A stretch of 64,000 nucleotides of DNA from a bacterium. GTDB lineage: Bacteria > Zixibacteria > MSB-5A5 > GN15 > FEB-12. The notes beneath the pieces are model-generated. The model was not told the DNA's origin and made no database searches. It was given only the letters and a program-made list of their open reading frames with translations. The position numbers were made by a program, and so were the translations under genes. Where the stretch lies: the NCBI GenBank assembly GCA_016708025.1, contig JADJGQ010000001.1, positions 124,001-188,000 of the forward strand, given 5' to 3'. This document shows positions 17,751-26,615 of this stretch, in pieces (position 1 is the stretch's first letter; each line of letters starts with the position of its first letter).

Positions 17751-19517
17751 ATGACTCTCATTGCCGCCGAACATATCTCCCGAAAATTCAATTCGCAGGT
17801 CATCCTGGATGACGTGTCGTTTTCTATCCAGATCAGCGACCGGATTGGGCTGGTCGGAAAAAACGGGATCGGGAAAACGACTCTGCTCGAAATGCTCTGC
17901 GGTAAGCAGGAGCCGGACAGCGGAATAGTCGTTCGCTCCAAGGGGACGGTGATCGAATATGTCGAGCAGGAGAAGGATGACTACCTCCAGCACACGCTGT
18001 TTGATTTCGTCGCCTGCGCTCGCCAGGATATCCTGGACCTTCGGGTAGAGATCGCCAAGCTGGAGCACCATCTCGAGGCGAAGCCGCACGACGAGGAAGC
18101 GCTCCAACTCCTCGGCACCCTTCATCAGCGATTTGAATCATTGCATGGCCATACGCTCGAAAATGATGTAAAGACGATTCTCCTCGGCCTCGGGTTTCCG
18201 CTCGATCGGCATCAGGATATTCTCGCGCACCTCTCCGGTGGAGAGAAAAATCGTGCCGGATTGGCGCGACTGCTGGCGGGCAAAGGGAATCTGCTCTTGT
18301 TGGACGAACCAACCAACCACCTGGATATCGAATCGACCATGTGGCTGGAGCAATATCTCAAACAGCTCAATGTCGCCTGCATGCTGGTCTCGCATGATCG
18401 CGCGTTTCTGAATAATACGGTTGACCAGGTCTGGGAGATCGGGTTTGGCAAGATCGACGTCTATCATGGCGGCTTTGACAAATATCTGATCGACCGGGAT
18501 GAGCGGAAGCGGCTGCATGAACATCGCTACCGCCATCAACAGGAAGAGATCAAACGACTCGAGGATTTTGTCCGCCGGAATATGGCGGGTCAGAAAACGC
18601 GCCAGGCACAGTCCAAGCTGAAGTACCTCGCGCGCATCGAGCGCATTCCTCCGCCAAAAGGAGAAGGGCGCGGGCCACTCATCAAAGTGGAATCATCGGG
18701 GCGGTCCTTCAATCATGTGCTGGCAGTGGAAAATCTGTCGCTTGGGTATGACGGCTTTCCGGTGGTGCAGGATGTCCAGTTCGATCTGTTCCGTGGTGAT
18801 AAGGTGGGGTTGATCGGACGGAATGGTTCGGGGAAATCGACAATTCTCAAAGCGCTCCTGGGTGAACTAGCTCCGCTTGATGGATCTCTACGCCTCGGGA
18901 CAAACGTTGATGTTGCCTATTTCGACCAGGAGCTGTCCGACCTGAATCTTACGGCGACTGTAGTGGATAATCTGTGGGAGCTTGATCCGACTGCGGACGT
19001 CAACAAGATCAAGTCATTCTTAGCTCGGTTTGGATTCAGCGGCGAGGCATCACTCAAAGCGACCGCCGCATTGTCTGGCGGCGAGAAGACCAAGCTTTGT
19101 CTGGCGCGGTTGCTGTATTATCCGGCGAATCTGATCATTCTCGATGAGCCAACGAATCACCTGGATATCGATGCCCGCGAGGCGCTCGAAGAAGCGTTGC
19201 GGGAATACGATGGGACGTTGCTGATCGTCAGTCATGACCGGTATTTCCTTGATGCTGTGGTCAACCGGGTCTTGCATATCGATCGAGGGAGAGTGCGGAG
19301 CTACAACGGCAATTACAGTTATTTCAGGGACAAGTCGACTCCGCCACCGGTGCAGTCGGGCGGAAAAAACAAAGAGGGGGCGGGGAAACAGAGTTATCTG
19401 GATTCCAAGGAGCAGTCGCGCAGGAAGACAAAACAGAAGCGGGAATTGCAGTCGCTCAAATCAAAGATCGCAGACTTTGAAAAAGAGCTGGAAAACTTGA
19501 GGCCGATATCGCAGTGA
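17751..19517 (+). CDS. ABC-F family ATPase (ribosome-associated), frameshifted near the end
   Basis: Two ABC domains on one chain with no membrane domain: Walker A GKNGIGKTT and GRNGSGKST, signatures LSGGEKNRAGLARLL and LSGGEKTKLCLARLL, Walker B LLLDEPTNHLDIEST and IILDEPTNHLDIDA. An ABC-F linker lies between (RRNMAGQKTRQAQSKLKYL). The family rescues or tunes ribosomes. The uninterrupted frame has 588 residues and stops at 19517. The following bases continue the C-terminal coiled coil in another frame up to 19639, so one base seems missing in an A-run at 19492-19495. With the tail restored the protein would be about 629 residues. Confidence 0.9.
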   Translation: MTLIAAEHISRKFNSQVILDDVSFSIQISDRIGLVGKNGIGKTTLLEMLCGKQEPDSGIVVRSKGTVIEYVEQEKDDYLQHTLFDFVACARQDILDLRVEIAKLEHHLEAKPHDEEALQLLGTLHQRFESLHGHTLENDVKTILLGLGFPLDRHQDILAHLSGGEKNRAGLARLLAGKGNLLLLDEPTNHLDIESTMWLEQYLKQLNVACMLVSHDRAFLNNTVDQVWEIGFGKIDVYHGGFDKYLIDRDERKRLHEHRYRHQQEEIKRLEDFVRRNMAGQKTRQAQSKLKYLARIERIPPPKGEGRGPLIKVESSGRSFNHVLAVENLSLGYDGFPVVQDVQFDLFRGDKVGLIGRNGSGKSTILKALLGELAPLDGSLRLGTNVDVAYFDQELSDLNLTATVVDNLWELDPTADVNKIKSFLARFGFSGEASLKATAALSGGEKTKLCLARLLYYPANLIILDEPTNHLDIDAREALEEALREYDGTLLIVSHDRYFLDAVVNRVLHIDRGRVRSYNGNYSYFRDKSTPPPVQSGGKNKEGAGKQSYLDSKEQSRRKTKQKRELQSLKSKIADFEKELENLRPISQ

Positions 19518-19639
19518 ATATTCCGCGACATGATTGGGAAGCACTGCAGAAGGCTTCGGATCGAAAAACAGAGGTCGAGAACCAATTGATCGAGATGATG
19601 GCGCAGATAGAGCAGATGGAGTCCGAGGAAAATGCGTAA
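19492..19639 (+). other. out-of-frame C-terminal tail of the ABC-F gene
   Basis: Adding one A to the run at 19492-19495 makes the frame read on as EKLEADIAVNIPRHDW and then a charged helix ending EQMESEENA with TAA at 19637-19639. That stop overlaps the ATG of the next gene (19632), the same coupled arrangement used elsewhere in the window. This supports the tail as part of the original gene. Confidence 0.75.
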
Positions 19640-20243
19640 GCTGCTGCTGGTCTCCGGTTCACCAACGAAAGAATCCTCGACCGATCGGCTTTTGGATATC
19701 GTCGCTGATGCCTGTATCGAGGCGCTTGGTGAACCCGTCGAAAAGCAGTTCATCAAGATATCAGACCTGCAGTTCATCCTCTGCCAGGCGTGCGGCAAAG
19801 CACCGACGCCCGATTTCTGCTTTTTCCATGAGATCGACAAGCAGTACGATATGATAGTGCAGTGCGACGTACTGATCTTTGGCTCGCCGATCTATTTCGA
19901 CAATGTTTCGGCGCAGGCGAAAGCGTTTATCGACAGGTGCAACTGCTTCCGGCCATATGATTTCAAGAATGTCGATCCGGAGCATAGCTTTCTCAAGCTG
20001 TTGCCGAAAAAACGTCCCGGCGCCATGGTGTTTGTCGGGGGAGAATCGGGCTGGTTCGAGGGGGCACGAAGGACGGTGGTTGGGTTCTTCAAGTGGATTG
20101 AAATAGCTTCTGTCGGGATGGTCACCTGGTCGCATGAAGATGTGGAAGTCGGTTTGGCCACGAAAGATGATCAAGTTGTCGAGCAGGCAAAGGAGCTTGG
20201 GAGAAAACTGGCAACCGCCATCAGGGAGCAAGATGCGGGATAA
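19632..20243 (+). CDS. NAD(P)H-dependent FMN reductase-like flavodoxin-fold protein
   Basis: 203 residues of the flavodoxin-like/NADPH-dependent FMN reductase fold. The N-terminal FMN phosphate loop is LLLVSGSPTKESST. A cysteine-containing segment follows (LCQACGKAPTPDFC), then the flavin-contact motif LIFGSPIYFDNVSAQAKAFIDR and VFVGGESGW. Such proteins reduce flavins, quinones or metal centres, and the substrate cannot be read from sequence. The start overlaps the restored ABC-F stop and its end overlaps the methyltransferase start by 11 bases, so the three are likely one operon. Confidence 0.8.
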   Translation: MRKLLLVSGSPTKESSTDRLLDIVADACIEALGEPVEKQFIKISDLQFILCQACGKAPTPDFCFFHEIDKQYDMIVQCDVLIFGSPIYFDNVSAQAKAFIDRCNCFRPYDFKNVDPEHSFLKLLPKKRPGAMVFVGGESGWFEGARRTVVGFFKWIEIASVGMVTWSHEDVEVGLATKDDQVVEQAKELGRKLATAIREQDAG

Positions 20244-20895
20244 AGAGACCGAAGATTACTACCGCCTTCGCGCGACTGAATATGAGCAGATCTATTTTCG
20301 CGAAATTCCGGAGCGACGCAAAGAGATCGATGACGAGGCGGAGAGACTTCGCGCATTGGTCGCCGGAAAGACAGTTCTGGAAATGGCCTGCGGGACGGGA
20401 TATTGGACGAAGGTGATGTCTGAGACCGCCGCGCATGTTACCGCCTCGGATCTCTGGCCGGAGATGGTGGCCGAGACGCGCAAAAAGCAATTCGGCGGGC
20501 CGGTTGAACTGGTGGTGGCAGATATGTTTGCTCATCCGTTTCCGGAAAGAGCATTTGATGTCGTCGCGGTTGGATTCTGGTTTTCGCACCAGCCAAAGCA
20601 GGAGTACGACAAGTTTTTTGAGGTTGTCCGGAGACCGCTCAAGCCAGGCGGGAAGATCTGGCTGATTGAGAACAATCCCCCGGCGGAGGGGACGCACCAC
20701 GAGTTTGTCCGGAAGGATGAATTCGGCAACAGCTTCAAGCGTCGTTATCTGGAAAACGGCGAGCAGCATGTGATCCTGAAGAACTACTTTGAAGAGGGGG
20801 GGCTCAGGAGCATCTTTGAGCCAGAGTTCTCAATCGAATCGATGGTTTACAAGAAATATTACTGGTCGGTAGTGCTGCGGGTGAACAACCTTTAA
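20233..20895 (+). CDS. class I SAM-dependent methyltransferase
   Basis: 220 residues. Motif I is VLEMACGTGYWTK (SAM binding), followed by the acidic end of strand 2 (TASDLWPEM), motif II-like FDVVAVGFWFSHQ and the LKPGGKIWLIEN motif. It begins at the ATG overlapping the previous stop (20243), because the longer frame back to 20134 lies inside the reductase gene. The substrate is unknown. Sequence such as NNPPAEGTHHEF does not point to a specific family. Confidence 0.85.
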   Translation: MRDKETEDYYRLRATEYEQIYFREIPERRKEIDDEAERLRALVAGKTVLEMACGTGYWTKVMSETAAHVTASDLWPEMVAETRKKQFGGPVELVVADMFAHPFPERAFDVVAVGFWFSHQPKQEYDKFFEVVRRPLKPGGKIWLIENNPPAEGTHHEFVRKDEFGNSFKRRYLENGEQHVILKNYFEEGGLRSIFEPEFSIESMVYKKYYWSVVLRVNNL

Positions 20896-20900
20896 AAGAC

Positions 20901-20930
20901 TTGTCTGTCGATATTAAAAGGACGTATATT
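20901..20930 (+). promoter_or_regulatory. possible promoter ending next to a start codon
   Basis: TTGTCT (20901-20906), 18-base spacer, TATATT (20925-20930). The predicted start coincides with the ATG at 20937, so the transcript would be leaderless. The elements are only moderate matches. Confidence 0.4.
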
Positions 20931-20936
20931 TGCCTG

Positions 20937-22046
20937 ATGCGCCTGGACAAGCTGAAGCTTACCTGCCTTTTCTCCATTCTTCTTCTGCTTTGTATGCCTA
21001 ATCCGGGAGAAGCTGAGGACAATTCCAAGGCACCTATCGAGGGATTAGTCTTGCCGAACAGAGTCAGCAAGGATTCTGTGGAGTTGAGACTCGACTTGAC
21101 GTGCCGGATGGCTTATCTCGATTCTATTATATGCAGCTTAGAGTCTCCACATGGACTCAGAGGCGATACCAACTCCTTGCGGTTTGTCGATTCATCTGGT
21201 TCGGAATGGACAACCGTCACAGCATTTCGACGAAATAGCATCGGTTCGCCACCCGTGTTGCAGTCTCAGGTCATGACAGGGGACGAAGTTCGCTTGTTTG
21301 GCTTGATCCTGGTCAGGTTTCACGGTGCGGAGCCGACAAGTTATCGCCTTAGGATGACCTATTACAATGCGCACTCGATGGTCCGTATTTACAGCGTGCC
21401 TCTGATCTGGCAGAAAGAGGGAGTAAAGGGAGGAATTCTCATCCCGAGCGCTGGATATTATGATTCGAAACTCAGTCGTGACTTAAACAAGACGGGATTG
21501 TTTCTTGGCTATAGTGCAGGCGGGGAATATGTCTATCCGCACGCCGGTCTGGCGATCGAAACTTCCTGGAGCGGGATAGGGAAAAACTTTTCTTTTTCCG
21601 ATCCACTTCGAGTCAGTGCGCGGGTCTATGCATTACCGCGAAACTCATACGGGCCGTTTCTGGAAGTTGCTGGAAAACTCAGCAAATTGAAAGTCAAAGA
21701 AGGGGACAGGGAATCCAGAAAGGTTGACTGGGGAGGGGAAGTGGGCGGCGGTTTTTCCACACCTTTCGACCGATGTTCCTATTCATATTCTTCGACTGTC
21801 GGTGGGTTTCACACAATCGAGTTGCAACTTGGTTCTATGTCAACTGGGTTGGCCGGACGAGCCGGTACTCTTTACAGATATAGGTGGGCTGAAGGGATTC
21901 GAACGTTTGAGATTTCGGCCTATCTGGAGGGCTTCGATCCTGACGATATCCCTCGCCGTCATCACCGGCCGTGGCCACTTCGGTTGCTCTCCGACCTTGC
22001 TTGGCTTCCCTTGAAATCTGTCCTGATTGGGATATGGAAGCACTAG
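20937..22046 (+). CDS. exported protein of unknown function
   Basis: 369 residues from ATG 20937 (MRLDKLKLTCLFSILLLLC), with a signal peptide cut probably after GEA. The mature part is beta-rich with many Ser, Gly and aromatic residues and includes the barrel-like SAGGEYVYPHAGLAIETSW and VSARVYALPRNSYGPFLEV. The last ~50 residues (YLEGFDPDDIPRRHHRPWPL...) are more polar with a final hydrophobic helix. No family is recognised. An outer-membrane or surface location is inferred. The in-frame extension upstream to 20901 overlaps promoter-like sequence, so the shorter start is preferred. Confidence 0.55.
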   Translation: MRLDKLKLTCLFSILLLLCMPNPGEAEDNSKAPIEGLVLPNRVSKDSVELRLDLTCRMAYLDSIICSLESPHGLRGDTNSLRFVDSSGSEWTTVTAFRRNSIGSPPVLQSQVMTGDEVRLFGLILVRFHGAEPTSYRLRMTYYNAHSMVRIYSVPLIWQKEGVKGGILIPSAGYYDSKLSRDLNKTGLFLGYSAGGEYVYPHAGLAIETSWSGIGKNFSFSDPLRVSARVYALPRNSYGPFLEVAGKLSKLKVKEGDRESRKVDWGGEVGGGFSTPFDRCSYSYSSTVGGFHTIELQLGSMSTGLAGRAGTLYRYRWAEGIRTFEISAYLEGFDPDDIPRRHHRPWPLRLLSDLAWLPLKSVLIGIWKH

Positions 22047-22157
22047 GAGCAGCCACTATGTTCGATACAATGCAATATAATGCAATGAGTTATATGATCA
22101 GGTAGGTTCTGTTTACCGACCACAGGGCCGATAAATCAAGCCCTCGCGAACTTCGCC

Positions 22158-22185
22158 TTGCCAAACCCGTTCTATCCATTATATT
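22158..22185 (+). promoter_or_regulatory. rpmE promoter candidate
   Basis: TTGCCA (22158-22163), 16-base spacer, TATATT (22180-22185), about 90 bases before the rpmE start. The rest of 22047-22277 shows only a short ATGCAAT direct repeat. Confidence 0.5.
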
Positions 22186-22277
22186 TACAGGCTCTGGCGG
22201 ACCGGTCAGCCCCGGAACCGCCCGTTGTTCTTTCTGTTGATAAGAATGTTTGAACGACAGTCATAAAGGAAGTGAAC

Positions 22278-22499
22278 GTGAAAGCAGGCATCCATCCGCA
22301 GTATAATGAGGTGACGATCACCTGTGCCTGCGGCGCCCAGTACAAGACTCGGTCGACCCGCAAGCAGATCGCCGTCGAAATCTGCTCCAACTGCCATCCG
22401 TATTTCACCGGCAAACAGAAGCTGATGGATACGGCCGGACGCGTGGAGCGTTTCCGCCGCAAATACGGCCAGCTCGGCGAAAAAGCCGACAAGAAGTAG
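22278..22499 (+). CDS. rpmE: 50S ribosomal protein bL31, zinc-binding type
   Basis: bL31 (73 residues) with the zinc ligands CAC and CSNCHP intact, so it is the C+ zinc-containing form. The GTG at 22278 is preferred over the GTG at 22272: AAAGGA (22265-22270) is seven bases from it and gives the family start MKAGIHP. It heads a rpmE-DUF1385-prfA-(membrane protein)-prmC run, a very common bacterial neighbourhood. Confidence 0.95.
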   Translation: MKAGIHPQYNEVTITCACGAQYKTRSTRKQIAVEICSNCHPYFTGKQKLMDTAGRVERFRRKYGQLGEKADKK

Positions 22500-22616
22500 T
22501 CGCCACAAATTGTCGCCATCGACCAACTCGGTGGCGACGTATAATAATCGTTCTTCCGTCGCGTGACGGAGACTCACAGACATCCCAATCTACGACTCTG
22601 TAACCAGGGGAAACGC

Positions 22617-23585
22617 GTGCCCGATCTGAATATTGGTGGACAGGCTGTTATCGAGGGAGTGATGATGCGCTCTAAAGACCGCGTTGCCACTGCCGTCCGT
22701 ATCCCAACCGGTGAGATCGTGGTCAAGACCGAACCATATCGGTCACTTGCTTCCCGTTACAAGTTGTTGAACACGCCGATCCTTCGCGGCGCGGTGGCGT
22801 TCGTTGAGATGATGATCCTGGGGGTCCGCACGCTCAATTTCTCTGCTGAGATAGCCATTCATGAGATGGAAAAGCAGGAAGCGGCGGCCAAAGGGGAGAC
22901 GATCGAGGTCAAGCCGAAGAAGTCTAACTCACTCTATCTGGCTGGCTCAGCCGTTTTTGCGCTTGGGGCGGGGATATTCTTCTTCTTCTTTCTGCCGTTG
23001 GCAGTTGCCAATTTTGTCGGGGTCAACAAGGATGCGCTTGGCTTCAATCTGTTGGCCGGCGGGATCCGCCTGACGATCTTTGTCGCCTACGTTTACGCGC
23101 TGACCTTCTTCAAAGATTTCTATCGCATTTTCCAATATCACGGTGCAGAGCATAAATCGATCTATGCGTATGAAATGGGTGAAGAGATGCTTCCGGAGCG
23201 GGCGGCCTGTCATACCCGGTTTCATCCGCGCTGTGGAACCTCGTTCATTCTTATAGTCGCCCTGTTGGCGATAGCGGTTTATGCCATCTCGGACACGCTG
23301 TATGCGGTCTATGCCGGACATCCGCCGGCACTGTTGACCCGGTTTGGCATCCATTTCGCGCTTCTGCCACTGGTCGCCGGGACCTCCTATGAGCTGCTGA
23401 AGCTCTCGGGAAAAACCCGTGACAACGCGCTCACCCGCATTCTCATCAAGCCGGGGCTCTGGCTGCAGAAGATCACCACCAAGGAGCCGTCGCTCGACCA
23501 GATCGAGGTAGCGATTGCGGCTCTTGAGGCCTCGCTCGGCACGACCGATTCTCGCGTCACCTCCAAAGTCACCGCCCTCTCGTAG
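22617..23585 (+). CDS. DUF1385 (YqhQ-like) membrane protein
   Basis: A DUF1385 family protein (322 residues from GTG 22617, which has AGGGG six bases upstream; an earlier GTG at 22563 is in frame). Conserved marks are GGQAVIEGVMMRSKD near the start, FQYHGAEHKSIYAYE and CHTRFHPRCGTSFIL, sequences suggesting metal ligands, plus four or five transmembrane helices. The family's biochemical role is not known. Its place between rpmE and prfA is conserved in many bacteria, which supports the call but does not reveal function. Confidence 0.9.
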   Translation: MPDLNIGGQAVIEGVMMRSKDRVATAVRIPTGEIVVKTEPYRSLASRYKLLNTPILRGAVAFVEMMILGVRTLNFSAEIAIHEMEKQEAAAKGETIEVKPKKSNSLYLAGSAVFALGAGIFFFFFLPLAVANFVGVNKDALGFNLLAGGIRLTIFVAYVYALTFFKDFYRIFQYHGAEHKSIYAYEMGEEMLPERAACHTRFHPRCGTSFILIVALLAIAVYAISDTLYAVYAGHPPALLTRFGIHFALLPLVAGTSYELLKLSGKTRDNALTRILIKPGLWLQKITTKEPSLDQIEVAIAALEASLGTTDSRVTSKVTALS

Positions 23586-23660
23586 CGACTCTCAGTCGCT
23601 TTTCTCTGCTTGCCGAAACGGCAGGCATTCGTGTACATTCAACCCAATATAGAAATAGCT

Positions 23661-24731
23661 ATGCTAGAGATAGTTGAAAAATTAGAACAGCGCCTTGCGG
23701 CGCTTGATGAGTCCCTCTCCGATCCGACCGTGGTCGGTGACCAGAAGCGGTTTATTGCGCTTAATCGTGAGCGTCGTCAACTGGCCGATGTGCTGGAGAC
23801 GGGGCGTCGCTATCGGCTGATCTGCAAGACGGTCGAAGAAGCCCGCGAGATGATCGGTTCCGACGATCCGGATATGGTTGCCATGGCGCGCGAAGAGCTT
23901 GAAGCGAACGAACCGTTGATCGAAAATGCCGAGAAAGAATTCCGTCTCAAGCTTCTGCCGAAAGATCCTGAGGATGACAAAGCGGCGGTGGTCGAAGTTC
24001 GCGCCGGGACCGGCGGCGATGAGGCCGGCCTGTTTGCGGCGGACATTTTCCGCATGTATCAGCGCTATGCAGATACCAAACACTGGAAAATGGAAATCCT
24101 CAGCTCCTCTACCTCCGGCATGGGGGGATTCAAGGAGATTATCTTCTCTCTCGATGGCGATGGAGTCTATGGGACGATGAAGTATGAGTCGGGCGTCCAC
24201 CGCGTCCAGCGCGTTCCAGCCACAGAAACGCAGGGTCGCATTCATACCTCGGCTATTACAGTTGCAGTCTTTCCGGAAGCGGAAGAGATCGATATCGAGA
24301 TCAAAGAGAATGAGATCAAGGTCGATGTCTACCGCTCGTCTGGTCCGGGAGGGCAGTCGGTCAATACGACAGATTCGGCGGTGCGCATCACGCATCTTCC
24401 GACCGGCATGGTAGTGACCTGTCAGGACGAAAAATCCCAGCTCAAGAATAAGCAGAAAGCGCTGAAAGTCCTGCGCGCCCGTCTTTATGACCGGATGATT
24501 GCGGACCGTCAGGCGAAACTGGCCGCAGAGCGCAAGTCGATGGTCTCCACCGGCGATCGTTCCGCCAAGATCCGGACTTACAATTTCCCGCAGTCACGCG
24601 TGACGGATCATCGGATAAATCTGACGATCTACGCTCTCTCGGATATTCTCGAAGGAAATGTTGATCCACTCATAGAACCATTGCGTCAGCATGATCAGGA
24701 GGAACGCCTTCGGATCGAAGCTGCCGTCTAA
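23661..24731 (+). CDS. prfA: peptide chain release factor 1
   Basis: RF1 (356 residues) recognises UAA and UAG and triggers release of the finished protein. The tripeptide codon-recognition motif PAT is visible in RVPATETQGRIHT, and the catalytic GGQ in SSGPGGQSVNTTDSAVR. The ATG at 23661 gives MLEIVEKLEQRLAALDE, the normal N-terminus, while an upstream start at 23610 would add an unlikely tail. prmC, which methylates the GGQ glutamine, lies about 1 kb downstream on the same strand. Confidence 0.97.
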   Translation: MLEIVEKLEQRLAALDESLSDPTVVGDQKRFIALNRERRQLADVLETGRRYRLICKTVEEAREMIGSDDPDMVAMAREELEANEPLIENAEKEFRLKLLPKDPEDDKAAVVEVRAGTGGDEAGLFAADIFRMYQRYADTKHWKMEILSSSTSGMGGFKEIIFSLDGDGVYGTMKYESGVHRVQRVPATETQGRIHTSAITVAVFPEAEEIDIEIKENEIKVDVYRSSGPGGQSVNTTDSAVRITHLPTGMVVTCQDEKSQLKNKQKALKVLRARLYDRMIADRQAKLAAERKSMVSTGDRSAKIRTYNFPQSRVTDHRINLTIYALSDILEGNVDPLIEPLRQHDQEERLRIEAAV

Positions 24732-24744
24732 TTTACCGGGCATC

Positions 24745-25710
24745 ATGTACAAAATCATTCGTTTCGCCGGAGCAATTCTACTCACTGCAGTTCTGTTGGT
24801 TATTGCCTCGCGGGCATCGCGAGGAAAGCCGGAATTTGTCTCCCATTACGACAATGGCTACAAATTCGAGATGACCACTGTCCCCAAGTTTGCTGAGCAC
24901 AGCCGAGTGCGCATCTCGCTGAACATCACCGGGCCGTTGAGCGACGAGGTCCAGCCGGTTCTCCGTTTCGCCAAGTCGGAGACGGATGATCTGACGGCGA
25001 TCGACGCCTATAGGATCCAGCCACTTATTATGGCCGACTCGACCTCGGGGAGTTACTTTGCCGAGCTGTCGACCGGTGCGCGAGGCGGGAGAATACTCTA
25101 CTACGTCCAAGTGCAAGATGCCAAGCAGCAACCGTTGGCATCATTCCGGATGGAGAACGGAAAGCCGTTTTTTGTCAAGTATTTCGGCGATGTCCCAAAA
25201 GTCGTGCTACTCCCGCATATTGCCTTCATGTTTGCCACAGTCTTTTGTGTGGCGATGGCCGCGTTGCATGCGCTGTCGGTGATACGCGGTTCTGAAGCTC
25301 CGCAAGAGATGCTTAGATACCTTCTCTGGTCGGCCGTGCTGACGTTCATCGGCGGTTATCCTTTTGGATTTGCCATGAACTGGTATGCGTTCGGCGGTCT
25401 CTGGGAAGGGGTGCCGTTTGGCACCGATGCTACCGACAACAAAACCCAATTGCTGTTTGTGTATCAGTTGTTCGCCGTACTGATCGGATTACGATCATTG
25501 ACCGGCGGAAAGATGGGAAGAGATATTTTCAGCGCGAGAACTCTCGGATGGTACGGGCTCGGGATGCTCGCGGTGATGTTGTTCATATATCTGATTCCGC
25601 ATTCGATCCAGTTTTCCAAAGAGCTGACGTATGCATTTTGTTATGGATTCATCGGGTTCTGGGCACTGGTGTATCTGTATGGCTGGTTACGCAGCCGCGC
25701 CGCCGCATAG
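24745..25710 (+). CDS. membrane protein of unknown function
   Basis: 321 residues. An N-terminal signal or anchor helix (IIRFAGAILLTAVLLVIAS) is followed by an extracytoplasmic beta-rich domain (about residues 30-150) and then five hydrophobic helices up to the C-terminus (VYLYGWLRSRAAA). No family recognised. It lies between prfA and prmC with short gaps, inside an otherwise standard translation-factor cluster. It starts at the ATG 24745, since the longer frame overlaps prfA. Confidence 0.6.
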   Translation: MYKIIRFAGAILLTAVLLVIASRASRGKPEFVSHYDNGYKFEMTTVPKFAEHSRVRISLNITGPLSDEVQPVLRFAKSETDDLTAIDAYRIQPLIMADSTSGSYFAELSTGARGGRILYYVQVQDAKQQPLASFRMENGKPFFVKYFGDVPKVVLLPHIAFMFATVFCVAMAALHALSVIRGSEAPQEMLRYLLWSAVLTFIGGYPFGFAMNWYAFGGLWEGVPFGTDATDNKTQLLFVYQLFAVLIGLRSLTGGKMGRDIFSARTLGWYGLGMLAVMLFIYLIPHSIQFSKELTYAFCYGFIGFWALVYLYGWLRSRAAA

Positions 25711-25748
25711 AAGAAGAGCTGTCCATATTCCAATGAGTGGGAGAAGTC

Positions 25749-26615
25749 ATGACACCGTCGCTGGCACCGTACATTGCCGAAAAATCCCGTATCCTGTCCG
25801 CGGCCGGCATTGACCAGGCCGATGCAGAAATTGAACTTATTCTCTGTCACGTCCTGAATGTCGGACGCATGGAATTGGTGCTGCATGGCGCCGACCGTTT
25901 AACTGAGGATATCCGTGCCGAGATCGACCGGATAATCCAGCGCCGTGTCACACGTGATCCCCTGCAGCATATTCTCGGGGAATGCTGGTTCTTCGGGCGA
26001 AAGTTCATTGTCGGGCCGGCAGTGATGGTTCCTGCGCCGGAGACGGAATTGCTCTGTGAAGCGGCCATTTCATTTGTGCAGAAACAGCAGATCAAGTCGC
26101 CGCGGATTGTCGATATTGGTGTCGGGTCGGGAGTGATCTCCGTGACGGTTGCCTCTGAATTACAGGACGGCAGCTATCTTGCGCTCGACATTTCGCCGGA
26201 CGCGATCGCAGTGGCCAGCCAGAATGCGGAACGACATCAGGTGACTGACCGGTTCGAGTTTCGAGAATCAAACCTCTTCTCGGCGCTCCGTCCGGATGAG
26301 AAGTTCAACCTGATCCTCTCCAATCCGCCTTATATCGCCGAACATGAATATGCCACGCTTCCCCCCGAAGTCCTGGCGGATCCCAAGATCTCTCTGACCT
26401 CAGGGGAAGAGGGGATGGATGCGATCAAGGAGATCGTCGCGCTTGCACCGAACTTCCTTGCGCCCGGAGGTAGGATCATGTTCGAGATCGGCTATGACCA
26501 GGCGGAAAAGGTGGCTTCCCTGACCAATGAGGACTCGCGCTATACCGGAATTTCGATCATCAAAGATCTCGCCAATATCGATCGAGTGGTGATCCTGGCG
26601 TGTGGTAACGGCTGA
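25749..26615 (+). CDS. prmC: release factor glutamine methyltransferase
   Basis: PrmC/HemK (288 residues) methylates the GGQ glutamine of RF1 and RF2. The N-terminal helical domain is followed by the SAM motif VDIGVGSGVISV and the substrate-glutamine motif LILSNPPYIAEHEY. The ATG 25749 has GGGAG nearby, whereas the GTG 25737 would add four residues. The stop and the next start overlap as TGATG, so nth is coupled to it. Confidence 0.96.
   Translation: MTPSLAPYIAEKSRILSAAGIDQADAEIELILCHVLNVGRMELVLHGADRLTEDIRAEIDRIIQRRVTRDPLQHILGECWFFGRKFIVGPAVMVPAPETELLCEAAISFVQKQQIKSPRIVDIGVGSGVISVTVASELQDGSYLALDISPDAIAVASQNAERHQVTDRFEFRESNLFSALRPDEKFNLILSNPPYIAEHEYATLPPEVLADPKISLTSGEEGMDAIKEIVALAPNFLAPGGRIMFEIGYDQAEKVASLTNEDSRYTGISIIKDLANIDRVVILACGNG

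Noticed and set aside
25762..25778. TGGCAC...TTGCC in prmC
   Set aside because: Spacing is six bases, one too long, and it lies within coding sequence.
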